Notes: a model not told the origin generated them from the sequence alone. A DNA stretch of 64,000 bases from Sphingomonas montanisoli (GCF_008274695.1 NZ_VTOU01000001.1:620001-684000); one strand, 5' to 3'. Counted from the stretch's first letter, positions 7,331-17,210 are shown. Numbers and translations: made by a program.

Positions 7331-8080
7331 TTAGGCAGTTTGCAGCGTGCCCGCCGTCTTGGCCGGACGGCGACGGATCGCCGCACCGATCAGGCCGAAA
7401 CCGCCCAGCATCATCATCCAGGTCATCGGTTCGGGCGCGGTGATGACGGGCAGATCGTCGGCACCCGACGTCATCGACGTGACATGGCCGACGCCCAGCG
7501 CCCAATCATCGCCGTCGATGTCCCGCGACAGATTGAGGAACTTCACCGCGAAATGATCGAGGTCGATGCTGCTCATCACATTGGCGAAGGTGATCGCGAA
7601 GGTACCGCTGCCCTTGCTGGTGATGCCGGTATTGTAGTGCGCGACGCAATTGCTGCCCCCGCCGCCGCCCATGCAGAGATCCTCGGTCCCGATATAGCTC
7701 GACGGCCATTGGACGTTGGTCGACGTCGACGCCAGCGCGCCCGTCGCGTTGAAGGCGGTGAAGGCGCCGGTCGTGTCGAAGCCGAGCGCATGGACATAAG
7801 AGCTGTACGCCGAGTCGTTCTTCAACGAATAGTTGAAGTTGTACGTCTTCCCGGCATTGCTGAGCCCGGTATAGGTGAAGGTGCCGGTCGCGCCGACCTT
7901 GCTGGTGGCGTTGCCCGACGCCGACATGCCGTCGAAATCGATCGTCCAGCCCATCCCGACATTGGTGCCCTTCACGGTCACGATGTCGTTGAAGTCGAAT
8001 ACCGTCGCGCTCGCGGGGGCGGACAGGGAGATCGAGCCGAGAACGGCGGCAGCCGTCAGGGCCAGGGTACGCATACGCAT
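7331..8080 (-). CDS. PEP-CTERM sorting-signal secreted protein
   Basis: The start is taken at ATG 8080, just before a Sec signal peptide (MRMRTLALTAAAVLG, cleavage near ASA-TVF). The mature part is rich in Gly, Ser, Thr and Asn, as in extracellular matrix proteins. The C-terminus has the PEP-CTERM signal: PEPMTWMMMLGGFGLIG then AAIRRRP. Such proteins are cleaved and released by an exosortase and are linked to exopolysaccharide. No exosortase gene is visible here. The function of the mature domain is unknown; two cysteines (in DLCMGGG and SNCVAHY) could form a disulfide. Confidence 0.85.
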   Translation of the reverse strand: MRMRTLALTAAAVLGSISLSAPASATVFDFNDIVTVKGTNVGMGWTIDFDGMSASGNATSKVGATGTFTYTGLSNAGKTYNFNYSLKNDSAYSSYVHALGFDTTGAFTAFNATGALASTSTNVQWPSSYIGTEDLCMGGGGGSNCVAHYNTGITSKGSGTFAITFANVMSSIDLDHFAVKFLNLSRDIDGDDWALGVGHVTSMTSGADDLPVITAPEPMTWMMMLGGFGLIGAAIRRRPAKTAGTLQTA

Positions 8081-8169
8081 GTCTAAACAATTCCCGGTTC
8101 GATTGGGGACGCGCGGCCCTAGGGCCCCGCATCTCAACAATCAAACACAGGAAAAGGTTAACGTTAGAC

Positions 8170-9759
8170 TTAGGATTTACGTGTTGCGGATTTGTCGCTC
8201 TTTTTGGCGGTGGCCGCGTCCGCCTGCTTGTCGGCTTTCTTCTCGATCCTGGGTTCGGCCGCAGTGATGCGGACCGCGAGCAGGTTCGACAATTTCGCCT
8301 TGAAGCGGGCGAGATCGGCACCGCCGAGCTGATCGGTGACGGTGAAGCTCATCGTCGCCGGATTGACGGGCTTGCCGCCGCGATAGACCTCGTAATGGAG
8401 GTGCGGGCCGGTCGACATGCCGGTCGATCCGACATAGCCGATCAACTGCCCCTGACGGACGCGCTCGCCCTGCCGCGCGATGATCCGGCTCATATGCGCA
8501 TAGCCGGTGGCGATGCCGCCGCTGTGGTTCAGGCGGACATAATTGCCGTGCCCACCATGACGGCCGGCAAAAGCGACAACGCCATCGGTAGCGGCGACGA
8601 TCGGGGCGCCCATGGGCGCGCCGAAATCCATGCCTTGGTGCATGCGCGAGAATCCGAGGATCGGGTGGCGACGCATGCCGAAGCTGGACGTCATATAGCC
8701 CTGGACCGGGCGGCTCATCGCGCCTCGGGTCTCGCCGGTGCCGGCCGCATCATACCATTTGTCGCGCCCGCCCGCCGACCAGCGCAGCATCTGCGTCTTG
8801 CGGCCCCCCTGGGTGACGCCAGCATAAAGGAGCTGGCCGGTCTGCGTCTCGCCGGTTTCGGCGCGGCGATGTTCGATGATCGCATCGAAGCGTGCGTCCG
8901 AACCGATCTGGCGCATCGGCATCTTGACCGCGACCGCGCGAATGAATGCCTGGATCGCGTCCGACGGCATGCCCGCCGAACGCGCGGCGGCGAAGAGACT
9001 GGAGCCGACGCGGCCCTGAATGCGCAGCGGCGTATCGTCCACCGCGATCGGGATCCGCTTCAGGCGCAGGCCGCCTTCGGCGCGCTCGATCGCGAGCTTG
9101 AGGTCGAACTTGGCGCGGAAACCGAGCGTTTCGAGCGGACGCGGATCGCTCTTGCGTGCGCGGCGACCGAGAACGAGGACCATCCGCGTGCCCGATCGCA
9201 GATCGCCGAGCGGCACCGCGCCGGAAACCAAATTGGACACCTGCCGCGCCTCGTCCTTCGAAACGCCGGCGCGTTCGAGGACGCGGGCGAAGCCGTCGCC
9301 CTGCCCGATCGTCGCGCTCATTTCGACGCGCGGACGCTCTGGCGTGTCGGCAAGCGGCTCGACCGCTTCGGTGGGGGCAAGCCGGCGACCGCTGTCGGCG
9401 CCAAGGCCCAGCGGCGCGATCGAAAGGCTGCGTGCCTCTTCCCATTCGGCGCCGGCAAGCGGGCGGCCATATTGGACGGGAAGTGGCTTGAAACCGGGGG
9501 TAAAAAGGGCTGCCGCGGTGCACAGGCCGATGCAGGTCGCAAGGCCACGCCACCATGCGCGCGAACCGATGCGGACGCCCAGATCGACGACAATGTCGGT
9601 AGTGGCGAAGCGATCGCCGACCCTGGCGGCCCATTCGCTATCAGCGATGCGACCGATCGGGCGGAAGCGGTTTGCCTTGGCGAGCACCAGCGCGCCGGTC
9701 GCGCCGCCACCCTGGCCGAAATCCTCCGCATAACCCTGTTGCCGGCTGCCCTGGAACAA
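8170..9759 (-). CDS. M23 family metallopeptidase
   Basis: This 529-residue protein has one membrane segment at about 68-88 (GLATCIGLCTAAALF), a central opacity/OapA-like region, and a C-terminal LytM/M23 domain. Zinc ligands are in HQGMDF (about 374) and HLHYE (about 452). M23 enzymes cut cross-links in peptidoglycan, or act as activators of amidases if degenerate; here the ligands are present. The lysine-rich tail (KKADKQADAATAKKSDK) is low complexity. The start used is TTG at 9759, preceded by AAAGGGCGAAGGGC. A later GTG start would still keep the membrane segment. Confidence 0.88.
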   Translation of the reverse strand: MFQGSRQQGYAEDFGQGGGATGALVLAKANRFRPIGRIADSEWAARVGDRFATTDIVVDLGVRIGSRAWWRGLATCIGLCTAAALFTPGFKPLPVQYGRPLAGAEWEEARSLSIAPLGLGADSGRRLAPTEAVEPLADTPERPRVEMSATIGQGDGFARVLERAGVSKDEARQVSNLVSGAVPLGDLRSGTRMVLVLGRRARKSDPRPLETLGFRAKFDLKLAIERAEGGLRLKRIPIAVDDTPLRIQGRVGSSLFAAARSAGMPSDAIQAFIRAVAVKMPMRQIGSDARFDAIIEHRRAETGETQTGQLLYAGVTQGGRKTQMLRWSAGGRDKWYDAAGTGETRGAMSRPVQGYMTSSFGMRRHPILGFSRMHQGMDFGAPMGAPIVAATDGVVAFAGRHGGHGNYVRLNHSGGIATGYAHMSRIIARQGERVRQGQLIGYVGSTGMSTGPHLHYEVYRGGKPVNPATMSFTVTDQLGGADLARFKAKLSNLLAVRITAAEPRIEKKADKQADAATAKKSDKSATRKS

Positions 9760-10094
9760 GCCCTTCGCCCTTTATGCCGATGTCGCCTAAGCCATTGCCC
9801 TGTCGCGACATTGACGCCTCGGGCTCCATCCCTCTGCCCCAACATGGTTAAAGTCAATTTAACAGTCGGACCGTTGCGGCCCGAATGCGACGAACCGAAT
9901 CATTTTGGCCGTGAGTCGAGTCCTGTGCGAAACTTGGGCAGGGCATGGAAAACCTTGTCGCGCCGCACGTCAAACGGCTCTGGCGACTAAGGCAGACGAT
10001 ACCCAGATTGCGCATCGACAGACGTTAGCGGGGCCGAACGCCAATGGGTTTGGCGCAATCTTGCCAGCCTGACGTCCGAAAAAGGAGACTGATC
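9760..10094. other. Divergent intergenic region
   Basis: There are 335 bp between the M23 peptidase and the aldo/keto reductase genes, which diverge. I see no convincing gene. The stretch at 9851-9870 is A+T-rich (GTTAAAGTCAATTTAACAG) and contains an imperfect dyad TTAAA...TTTAA, a plausible promoter or operator. The end (10081-10090) holds the ribosome-binding site AAAGGAGAC of the reductase gene. Confidence 0.4.
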
Positions 10095-11108
10095 ATGGCT
10101 CTCAAGGATATTCTCGCCGCCACCCCGCTCGGCTTCGGCGCCGCGCCGCTGGGCAACATGTTCCGTGCGATCCCAGAGGAGGAAGCGCTCGCGACCGTCG
10201 AAGCCGCGTGGAACGACGGCATCCGCTTCTTTGACAATGCCCCCTTCTACGGCGCCGGCCTGGCCGAAATCCGCATGGGCGAAGCGCTGAAGGACAAGCC
10301 GCGCGGCGAATACGTCATCGCCACCAAGGTCGGTCGCATCGTGCTTGATGAAATCGAGGATGGTGCGCGCGACAATGGTGAGAAAGGCGCGGTGTTCGAA
10401 CATGGCCGCCCGAACAAGGTGATCAACGATTATTCCGAAGCCGCAACGCTCCGGTCGATCGAGGACAGCCTGAAGCGCCTCCAGACCGACCATATCGACA
10501 TCGTCTGGGTACACGATCTGGCACAGGATTTTTACGGCGACGAGTGGATCGGACTGTTCGAAAGCGCGCGCAAGGGCGCGTTCAAGGCACTCGATCGGCT
10601 ACGCGACGAAGGCGTGATCAAGGCGTGGGGACTGGGCGTAAACCGTGTCGAGGCGGTCGAACTGCTGCTCGATCTCGAAGGGCCGCGTCCGGACGGTTCA
10701 CTGCTGGCGGGCCGCTATACCTTGCTCGACCATGATCGCGCGCTGCAGCGGCTGATGCCCAAGGTGGTCGAACGCGGCCTCGGCATCGTCGCCGGCGGCC
10801 CCTACAGCTCGGGCGCGCTCGTCGGCGGACCGAATTTCGAATATGCGCCGGCCACCCCCGCAATCCTCGACAAGGTCGCGCGGATCAAGGCGATCGCCGA
10901 CAAGCATGGCGTCAGCATGAAGGCGGCGGGCCTGCAATTCTCGCTCGCCAACCCTGCGGTCGCGGCGGTCATTCCGGGCGCCAGCCGTCCGGGCCGCATC
11001 GCCGAGGATCGCGCCGCGCTGAACGAGGTCGTCCCGGTCGAGTTCTGGCGCGCGCTGCGCGACGCCGGCCTCGTCAATCCGGCCGCGCCGCTGCCCGGCC
11101 TCAACTAA
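10095..11108 (+). CDS. Aldo/keto reductase
   Basis: This 337-residue TIM-barrel oxidoreductase starts at ATG 10095 behind AAAGGAGAC. The catalytic tetrad of aldo/keto reductases is visible: D and Y in FFDNAPFYGAG (about 47-58), K in ATKVGR (about 79) and H in VWVHDL (about 140). NADP-binding residues near the C-terminus (VIPGASRPGRI) fit. The sequence is closest in feel to the D-threo-aldose/L-fucose dehydrogenase and pyridoxal dehydrogenase branch (GFGAAPLGNMF at the N-terminus). The substrate is not determined. It is followed 24 bp later by an OYE-type flavoprotein, likely in one transcript. Confidence 0.88.
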   Translation: MALKDILAATPLGFGAAPLGNMFRAIPEEEALATVEAAWNDGIRFFDNAPFYGAGLAEIRMGEALKDKPRGEYVIATKVGRIVLDEIEDGARDNGEKGAVFEHGRPNKVINDYSEAATLRSIEDSLKRLQTDHIDIVWVHDLAQDFYGDEWIGLFESARKGAFKALDRLRDEGVIKAWGLGVNRVEAVELLLDLEGPRPDGSLLAGRYTLLDHDRALQRLMPKVVERGLGIVAGGPYSSGALVGGPNFEYAPATPAILDKVARIKAIADKHGVSMKAAGLQFSLANPAVAAVIPGASRPGRIAEDRAALNEVVPVEFWRALRDAGLVNPAAPLPGLN

Positions 11109-11132
11109 CTATCCCCTCCCCCGGAGTTCCCG

Positions 11133-12236
11133 ATGTCCCAACCCGCCTTGTTCACGCCGCTCACGACCGCCAAGCTGTCGCTGCGCAACCGCATCATCAT
11201 CGCGCCCATGTGCCAATATTCGGCCGTCGACGGATCGATGACCGACTGGCACCTGATCCATCTGGGTCAGCTTGCCTTGTCGGGCGCCGCGCTGCTGACG
11301 ATCGAAGCCACCGCCGTCACCCCCGATGGCCGGATCAGCTATGCCGATGTCGGCCTTTGGAGCGACTCGAACGAGGCGGCGATGGCGCGCACCGTCGAAG
11401 GCATTCGCCGCTGGTCCGATATGCCGATCGCGATCCAGCTCGCCCATGCGGGGCGCAAGGCGTCGACCGATCTGCCCTGGCTGGGCGGCGCGCAGATCGC
11501 GCCCGATCATGCCAATGGCTGGCAGACGATCGCCCCCTCCCCGCTTCCGTTCGAGGCGGGCCAAAATCCGCCGGTCGCGATGGACAAGGCCGAACTCGAT
11601 CGCATCCGCGATGCGTTCGGCAAGGCCGCCGAACGCGCGGGCCGGATCGGGCTGGATGCGGTGCAGATCCACGCGGCACACGGCTATCTGCTCCACCAAT
11701 TCCTCTCGCCGCTCTCAAACCGGCGCGAGGACGAATATGGCGGCAGCCTGGAAAACCGGATGCGCTTCCCGCTCGAAATCTATGACGCCGTGCGCGCGGC
11801 CTTTCCCGCCGATCGGCCGGTGACGGTACGCGTATCGGGCACCGATTGGGTCGAGGGCGGCTGGACGGTCGAGGATACGGTCGCCTTCGCCAGGGCGCTG
11901 GAAGCGCGCGGTTGTGCGGCGATCCATGTCTCGAGCGGCGGGCTCGACCCGCGGCAGGATATCCCGGTCGGCCCCAGCTATCAGGTGCCGCTGGCCCGCG
12001 CGGTCAAGGCGGCGGTGGACATGCCCGTCGTCGCGGTGGGCCTGATCACCGATTATGATCAGGCCGAGGCGATCGTCGCCACGGGCGATGCGGACATGAT
12101 CGCTCTCGCTCGCGGCATCCTCTATGATCCGCGCTGGCCCTGGCACGCCGCGGCGCATCTGGGCGCGCAGGTGGCTGCGCCGAAGCAATACCTCCGGTCG
12201 CAGCCCCGCCAGTATCGCGATTTGTTGGTGGCGTAA
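11133..12236 (+). CDS. NADH:flavin oxidoreductase, Old Yellow Enzyme family (YqjM-like)
   Basis: This is a 367-residue FMN barrel enzyme. It has the YqjM-type N-terminal MCQYSA motif (redox-tuning Cys about 27), QLAHAGRK, IHAAHGYLLHQFLSP with the paired catalytic residues, and NRREDEYGGSLENR. It would reduce activated C=C bonds (enals, enones, maleimides, nitroalkenes) with NAD(P)H. The physiological substrate is unknown. It lies 24 bp after an aldo/keto reductase and ends at a hairpin. The convergent monooxygenase gene begins to its right. Confidence 0.9.
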   Translation: MSQPALFTPLTTAKLSLRNRIIIAPMCQYSAVDGSMTDWHLIHLGQLALSGAALLTIEATAVTPDGRISYADVGLWSDSNEAAMARTVEGIRRWSDMPIAIQLAHAGRKASTDLPWLGGAQIAPDHANGWQTIAPSPLPFEAGQNPPVAMDKAELDRIRDAFGKAAERAGRIGLDAVQIHAAHGYLLHQFLSPLSNRREDEYGGSLENRMRFPLEIYDAVRAAFPADRPVTVRVSGTDWVEGGWTVEDTVAFARALEARGCAAIHVSSGGLDPRQDIPVGPSYQVPLARAVKAAVDMPVVAVGLITDYDQAEAIVATGDADMIALARGILYDPRWPWHAAAHLGAQVAAPKQYLRSQPRQYRDLLVA

Positions 12237-12241
12237 GACCT

Positions 12242-12278
12242 GACGGCCTGGTCCCGAAGGATCAGGCCGCCGTCTTTT
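12242..12278 (+). terminator. Rho-independent terminator after the OYE gene
   Basis: GACGGCCTGGTCC (12242-12254) pairs with GGATCAGGCCGCCGTC (12259-12274) around a CGAA loop, with a three-base bulge, followed by TTTT at 12275-12278. It ends transcription from the left and overlaps the last codons of the convergent monooxygenase gene. Confidence 0.55.
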
Positions 12279-13887
12279 CCCGTTCGAACACGAAGCCGCG
12301 ATAATTGTCGGCCGCGATCTCGTTGCACTTGTCCTTATAGAAACCCAGACCGCCCTGATAGACGAGCACCGAACGCGGCTTGCCCGGAATGTTCGTGCCC
12401 AGATACCAGTTCTTGTCGTCGTGGATGCGCAGCGCCCGCGAATAGGTTTCGGCGGCGTGCATCGCCCAGTCGTGCTGCGCCTGCTCGGTCGTGTCGATCT
12501 CGACCGCATCGATCTTGCGCATATGCTCCAGCGCGCCGGCGATCCACTGGACGTGCTGGTCGATCGAGAAGATCACGTTGGCGAGCACGCCGGGGCTGCT
12601 GGGGCCAGTGATCGTGAACAGGTTCGGGAAGCCCGCGACCATCAGGCCGAGATAGGTGTGCGGGCCATCCTTCCACGCGTCCTTCAGCGCTATCCCGTCC
12701 TTGCCGGTGATGTTCATCGACAGCAGCGGCCCGGTGACCGCGTCATACCCGGTCGCGACGACGAGCATGTCGAGTTCGTGGAACGCGCCGCTCTTCAGCT
12801 TCACGCCCGTCTCGGTGATCTCGACGATCGGATCCTCGGTGATGTCGACCAGCGTCACGTTGGGCTGGTTGAAGATCTGGTAATAGCCGGTGTCGATGAT
12901 GATGCGGCGCGTGCCGATATAGCTGCCCGGCTTGGGACAGAGACGTTCGGCGGTGACCGGATCCTTGACCGTCTGGCGGATCTTGTTGCGGACGAAGTCC
13001 GACACTTCCTGCGCGGTTTCGGCATTGGTCGATACGTCGGCATAGACACCGACGAGCGCCGCAGTGCCCGACGCCCAGCACTTCTCCATATTGGCGAGGC
13101 GCTGTTCGGGCGTATGTTCGGCGGCCGTCATCGCGAAGGGCGAGCCGACATCCATGAAGGTCGCCGCGAAGCTGTTGCGTTGCCATTCGCGATGGTCCGG
13201 GTAGATCGCCTTGCGCTTACCGATTTCCTCGTCCGAAAGCGGCGGGGTGAGGCACGGAAGGCTGTACTGCGCGGTCCGCTGCAGCACGAACAGGTGCGCG
13301 GCCTCCTTGGCGATCGCGGTTGACGCCTGGACACCGGTCGATCCGGTACCGAGAACGGCGATGCGCTTACCCTTCAACTCCACCTTGTCGCGCGGCCACT
13401 GCCCGGTGTGGTAGAGTTCGCCCTTGAAGCTCTTTATTCCCGGAATGTCGGGCAGGTTAGGCTCGGACAGCGCACCGGCACCGCTGATGAAGAAACGGGC
13501 TTCATACTGATCGCCCTTGTCGGTGCCGACCGTCCAGGTCTTCGTATCCTCGTTCCAGTCGGCCTTGTTGACCGAGGTATCAAACTTGATGTCCCGGCGC
13601 AGATCGTGGCGATCGGCGAGGTGAAGCGCATAGGTCAGAATTTCGGGCTGGGCGGCATAACGCTCGGTCCAGTTCCACTCCTGATCGAGTTCGTCGTCCC
13701 ATGGCACCGAATAGTCCATCGACGGCACGTCGCAGCGCGCGCCCGGATAACGGTTCCAGTACCAGGTGCCGCCGACGTCGCTGCCGCGCTCGACCACCAG
13801 CGCGCTGAGCCCCATCTCGCGCAGCTTGACCAGCATGTGCATGCCCGCGAAGCCCGCGCCCACCACGATCGCATCGAAACGTTGCAT
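12262..13887 (-). CDS. Flavin-containing Baeyer-Villiger-type monooxygenase
   Basis: This is a 541-residue protein if ATG 13887 is used (AAGGA about ten bases upstream); ATG 13908 is possible. It has an FAD Rossmann motif GAGFAG at about 11-16, a fingerprint FKGELYHTGQWP (about 153-164) that matches the Baeyer-Villiger FxGxxxHxxxW pattern, and an NADPH motif GTGSTGVQ soon after. It also has the GGTWYWNRYPGARCD stretch typical of cyclohexanone-monooxygenase relatives. It would insert oxygen next to a ketone to make esters or lactones. The gene diverges from the helicase gene and converges with the OYE gene. Confidence 0.9.
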   Translation of the reverse strand: MQRFDAIVVGAGFAGMHMLVKLREMGLSALVVERGSDVGGTWYWNRYPGARCDVPSMDYSVPWDDELDQEWNWTERYAAQPEILTYALHLADRHDLRRDIKFDTSVNKADWNEDTKTWTVGTDKGDQYEARFFISGAGALSEPNLPDIPGIKSFKGELYHTGQWPRDKVELKGKRIAVLGTGSTGVQASTAIAKEAAHLFVLQRTAQYSLPCLTPPLSDEEIGKRKAIYPDHREWQRNSFAATFMDVGSPFAMTAAEHTPEQRLANMEKCWASGTAALVGVYADVSTNAETAQEVSDFVRNKIRQTVKDPVTAERLCPKPGSYIGTRRIIIDTGYYQIFNQPNVTLVDITEDPIVEITETGVKLKSGAFHELDMLVVATGYDAVTGPLLSMNITGKDGIALKDAWKDGPHTYLGLMVAGFPNLFTITGPSSPGVLANVIFSIDQHVQWIAGALEHMRKIDAVEIDTTEQAQHDWAMHAAETYSRALRIHDDKNWYLGTNIPGKPRSVLVYQGGLGFYKDKCNEIAADNYRGFVFEREKTAA

Positions 13888-14029
13888 TTCCCGAATATCC
13901 TTCAGCATCCTCTGAACCCTATTTCGCATCGGGCCTTTTCGGCGGCAACGGGTTGCGGCTGTCGCAAGTTGGACAAGCTTTCGTAAGCTGGCGCTTGCAT
14001 CCGTCACATGACCTGCCAATCTTGGCGAC

Positions 14030-16561
14030 ATGGCTCGTTTCGCAGCCCAGCCGGTCGTGGCCGTCCTGGGCCCGACCAATACAGGCAAGACGCATCTCGC
14101 GATCGAGCGGATGTGCGGCCATTCGAGCGGCATGATCGGCTTCCCGCTGCGCCTGCTGGCGCGCGAGGTCTATGACCGGGTCGTCGCGATCAAGGGCAAG
14201 GAGCGCGTCGCGCTGATCACCGGCGAGGAGAAGATCCTTCCGCCCGACGCGCAATATTATCTGTGCACGGCAGAAAGCATGCCGCTCGATCGGGACTTTT
14301 CCTTCGTGGCGCTCGACGAGGCGCAGTTGGGGGCGGACCCCGAGCGCGGGCATGTCTTCACCGATCGCCTGCTGCGCGCGCGCGGCCGCGACGAGACGAT
14401 GATCCTCGGCTCCGAAGCACTGCGCCCGGTGTTGCGTGCGCTGGTGCCGGATTGCGAGATCATCGGCCGACCGCGCTTTTCGACCCTGAGCTATGCCGGC
14501 GCCACCAAGCTGTCGCGCCTGCCCCCGCGCTCCGCGATCGTCGCGTTCTCCGCCGAGGAGGTTTACGCCGTCGCCGAGATGCTGCGGCGCCTGCGCGGCG
14601 GCGCGGCCGTGGTGATGGGCGCGCTCAGCCCCCGCACGCGCAACGCGCAGGTCGCGATGTTCCAGGCGGGAGAGGTCGACTATCTGGTCGCGACCGACGC
14701 GATCGGCATGGGCCTGAACATGGACGTGACGCACGTCGCCTTCGCTTCGCTCCGCAAGTTCGACGGGCGGCGATCGCGGCGGCTAACGGTGGCGGAAATG
14801 GCGCAGATCGCGGGGCGTGCCGGGCGCCACCAACGCGACGGCACGTTCGGCACGCTCGCTTATGAAGGATCGCAGGGCGCGCGCTTCGAGGACGAGGAAG
14901 TCGACAAGATCGAGGCGCACGTCTTCCCGCCGCTCGATCATCTCTACTGGCGGGTCGGGGCGCCGTCGTTCGAAAGCCTCGACGCGCTGCTCGCCGATCT
15001 GCAGCGCCGCCCCGATCGCCCCGTGCTGCGCGCTGCCCCACAGGCGGTCGACCTCGCGGTGCTCAAGCGGCTCGCGGAGGAGGATTGGGTGCGCGATCGG
15101 GCGCGCGGCCCCCGCATGATCGCGCGGCTGTGGTCTGCCTGCGGCCTGCCCGATTTCCGCAGGACCGGCGCCGAGCCGCACAGCCGCCTCGTCAGCCGCA
15201 TCTTCCGGCATCTGAGCGAGGGTGCCGGCCATCTGCCCGTCCCCTGGTTCGCCGAGGAACTGGCACGGCTCGACAGCGTGCAGGGCGATGTCGAGACGCT
15301 CGCCGATCGGATCGCCGGGGTGCGCACCTGGGCCTACATCGCCCACCGCGCCGACTGGCTCGCCGACCCGGACACCTGGGCCACGCGGACCCGCGAGCTT
15401 GAGGAAAAGCTGTCCGACGCGCTCCACCAGCGCCTGACCCAGCGCTTCGTCGACCGGCGCACATCGGTGCTGATGCGCGAATTGGGCGCGAAGGGGGGCG
15501 AGATGCTGCTGCCCGTGAAGGTCGACGAGGAAGGCATTGTCACCGTCGACGGCGAGCCGATCGGGCGCCTGATCGGCTTCCGCTTCAAGGCCGATCATCG
15601 CGCGCGGCATGGTGACATGAAGCGGCTGATGGCGGCGGCGGAGCGGCGATTGGTGACCGAATTGTCGTCGCGCGCGCGCCAGCTGGCGGCCGACGAGGAC
15701 GGGCATTTCACGCTGGCGACCGATGCGGGGCGGCCGGTCGCCATCTTCTGGCGCGGCGATGTCGTCGCGCGGCTCGGCAAGGGGCGCACGCTCCTCACGC
15801 CGCGTATCAACCTGCACCGCGCGCTCGACAGCCTGTCGGCTGCCGATCGGGCCGGCGTGGAGCAGCGACTGGCCGTGTGGCTCGAAGGCCGCATCCAGCG
15901 CGAGTTGAAACCCCTCACCCGCTATTTCGAGGCGGCCCGCGATCCCGCCTGCTCGCCCAGCCTGCGCGCCCTGCTCTCCCCCCTCGCCGAAGCGGGCGGG
16001 ATCATCGCCCGGCGCGAGCTCGCGTCCGCGATCGAGCATCTCGATCGCGAGGGACGATCGCGCGCCGATCGGCTCGACGTGAAGCTCGGCACGCTCGACA
16101 TCTACGCGCCCACACTGCTCAAGCCCGAACCGACGCGCTGGCGGCTGGCCCTGTTCGCGGCGGCCGAAGATGCCGACATGCCAGAACTGCCGATCCCCGG
16201 CGCGGTATCGATCGCCACCCCGCCTGATCGTAATGCGTGCGAAGCGATGACGCGCGCCGGCTATCGCGCGCTGGGCGCGCAGATGCTGCGCGTCGACCAG
16301 GCCGAACGGCTCGCCCGGCTCGCCCACGACACCCGAACCGGGCGCAAGCCCTTCTGCCCCGATCCGGGTCTCGCGACGTCGCTGGGTCTGCGCGGGGCGA
16401 GCTTCACGCAGTTGATGCTCGCGCTCGGCTTTCGCGCCGACGGCGAGAATATCTGGGTGTGGAAGGGCAAGCGCGAGCAGCCGAAACGTCCGCCTGCGGC
16501 GCGGGCCGGCAATGCCTTCGGCGCGCTGGCCGATCTATGGCCGGGCCATGCGGCTCGATAA
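14030..16561 (+). CDS. Suv3-like DEAD/DExH RNA helicase
   Basis: This is an 843-residue superfamily 2 helicase. Walker A is GPTNTGKT (14-21), the DExH-type box reads DEAQ in ALDEAQLG (about 97-104), and motif VI is in QIAGRAGRHQRDG (about 263-275). The pattern matches the alphaproteobacterial relatives of the mitochondrial RNA degradosome helicase Suv3. The C-terminal third is specific to the group and ends basic. The next gene, an S4-domain RNA-binding protein, overlaps its 3' end by 14 bp, and ferredoxin and CarD genes follow. It probably acts in RNA turnover or ribosome-related work in the cytosol. Confidence 0.9.
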   Translation: MARFAAQPVVAVLGPTNTGKTHLAIERMCGHSSGMIGFPLRLLAREVYDRVVAIKGKERVALITGEEKILPPDAQYYLCTAESMPLDRDFSFVALDEAQLGADPERGHVFTDRLLRARGRDETMILGSEALRPVLRALVPDCEIIGRPRFSTLSYAGATKLSRLPPRSAIVAFSAEEVYAVAEMLRRLRGGAAVVMGALSPRTRNAQVAMFQAGEVDYLVATDAIGMGLNMDVTHVAFASLRKFDGRRSRRLTVAEMAQIAGRAGRHQRDGTFGTLAYEGSQGARFEDEEVDKIEAHVFPPLDHLYWRVGAPSFESLDALLADLQRRPDRPVLRAAPQAVDLAVLKRLAEEDWVRDRARGPRMIARLWSACGLPDFRRTGAEPHSRLVSRIFRHLSEGAGHLPVPWFAEELARLDSVQGDVETLADRIAGVRTWAYIAHRADWLADPDTWATRTRELEEKLSDALHQRLTQRFVDRRTSVLMRELGAKGGEMLLPVKVDEEGIVTVDGEPIGRLIGFRFKADHRARHGDMKRLMAAAERRLVTELSSRARQLAADEDGHFTLATDAGRPVAIFWRGDVVARLGKGRTLLTPRINLHRALDSLSAADRAGVEQRLAVWLEGRIQRELKPLTRYFEAARDPACSPSLRALLSPLAEAGGIIARRELASAIEHLDREGRSRADRLDVKLGTLDIYAPTLLKPEPTRWRLALFAAAEDADMPELPIPGAVSIATPPDRNACEAMTRAGYRALGAQMLRVDQAERLARLAHDTRTGRKPFCPDPGLATSLGLRGASFTQLMLALGFRADGENIWVWKGKREQPKRPPAARAGNAFGALADLWPGHAAR

Positions 16562-16838
16562 ATATCTCTGGTTCGCGCGACTGACCAAGACCCGCAACCT
16601 TGCACAAGAAATCGCCGAGGCGGGACATTTGCGGATCGACGGCCGCGTGATCGAGCAGGCGCATGCCGCCGTGCGCGTCGGAAATGTGCTGACTTTCGCG
16701 CTCCAGGGACGCGTGCGCATCATCCGCATCGATGCCCTGCCCAACCGGCGCGGACCCGCCCCGGAAGCGCGGGCCTGTTACACCGACTTGGGCGCCCCCA
16801 AGCCCAACTCGGTTGACGAGGGACCCCACTCGACATAG
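16548..16838 (+). CDS. hslR: S4-domain RNA-binding protein, Hsp15-like
   Basis: This 96-residue protein starts at ATG 16548 inside the helicase 3' end. The N-terminus MRLDKYLWFARLTKTR and the following AQEIAEAGHLRIDGR form a complete S4 RNA-binding domain. Length and sequence match HslR/Hsp15, which binds stalled 50S subunits carrying nascent-chain tRNA. The tail is proline-rich and basic. Overlap with the helicase gene implies coupled translation. A related S4 paralogue cannot be excluded. Confidence 0.82.
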   Translation: MRLDKYLWFARLTKTRNLAQEIAEAGHLRIDGRVIEQAHAAVRVGNVLTFALQGRVRIIRIDALPNRRGPAPEARACYTDLGAPKPNSVDEGPHST

Positions 16839-16871
16839 GGCGACGCGGTTTCGTGCCCCCGGGGAGCCATA

Positions 16872-17210
16872 ATGACCTACGTCGTCACCGACGCCTGCAT
16901 TCGCTGCAAATATATGGACTGCGTCGAGGTGTGCCCCGTCGACTGCTTCTATGAAGGCGACAACATGCTGGTGATCAATCCCAGCGAGTGCATCGACTGC
17001 GGCGTGTGCGAGCCCGAATGCCCGGCCGAGGCGATTCTGCCCGATACCGAGAGCGGTCTCGAAAAGTGGCTGGAACTCAACAACACTTTCGCCAATCAGT
17101 GGCCGAACATCACGCGCAAGCGCGACGCGCCGGCCGACGCCGATGAGTGGAAGAATGTTGCTGGAAAGTACGAGGCACACTTCTCCGCTGAGCCTGGTCA
17201 GGGCGACTGA
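16872..17210 (+). CDS. fdxA: Seven-iron ferredoxin FdxA
   Basis: This 112-residue ferredoxin has an N-terminal cluster set [17 protein letters not shown], which makes a [3Fe-4S] plus part of a [4Fe-4S] site, and the second set [12 protein letters not shown] at about 38-50. Length and the acidic C-terminal tail match bacterial FdxA. It carries electrons in the cytosol, often in iron-sulfur or stress metabolism. It is preceded by CCCCGGGGAGCC, giving a usable GGGGAG site. The gap to carD is 256 bp, in which I see no gene. Confidence 0.95.
   Translation: MTYVVTDACIRCKYMDCVEVCPVDCFYEGDNMLVINPSECIDCGVCEPECPAEAILPDTESGLEKWLELNNTFANQWPNITRKRDAPADADEWKNVAGKYEAHFSAEPGQGD

Noticed and set aside
12262-14133. 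Start of the monooxygenase at the far upstream codon
   Set aside because: It would place about 80 non-family residues before the FAD motif and overlap the helicase start.
14783-16327. 514-codon open frame opposite the helicase
   Set aside because: No start signal and no recognisable domain; it is the reverse frame of a conserved helicase.
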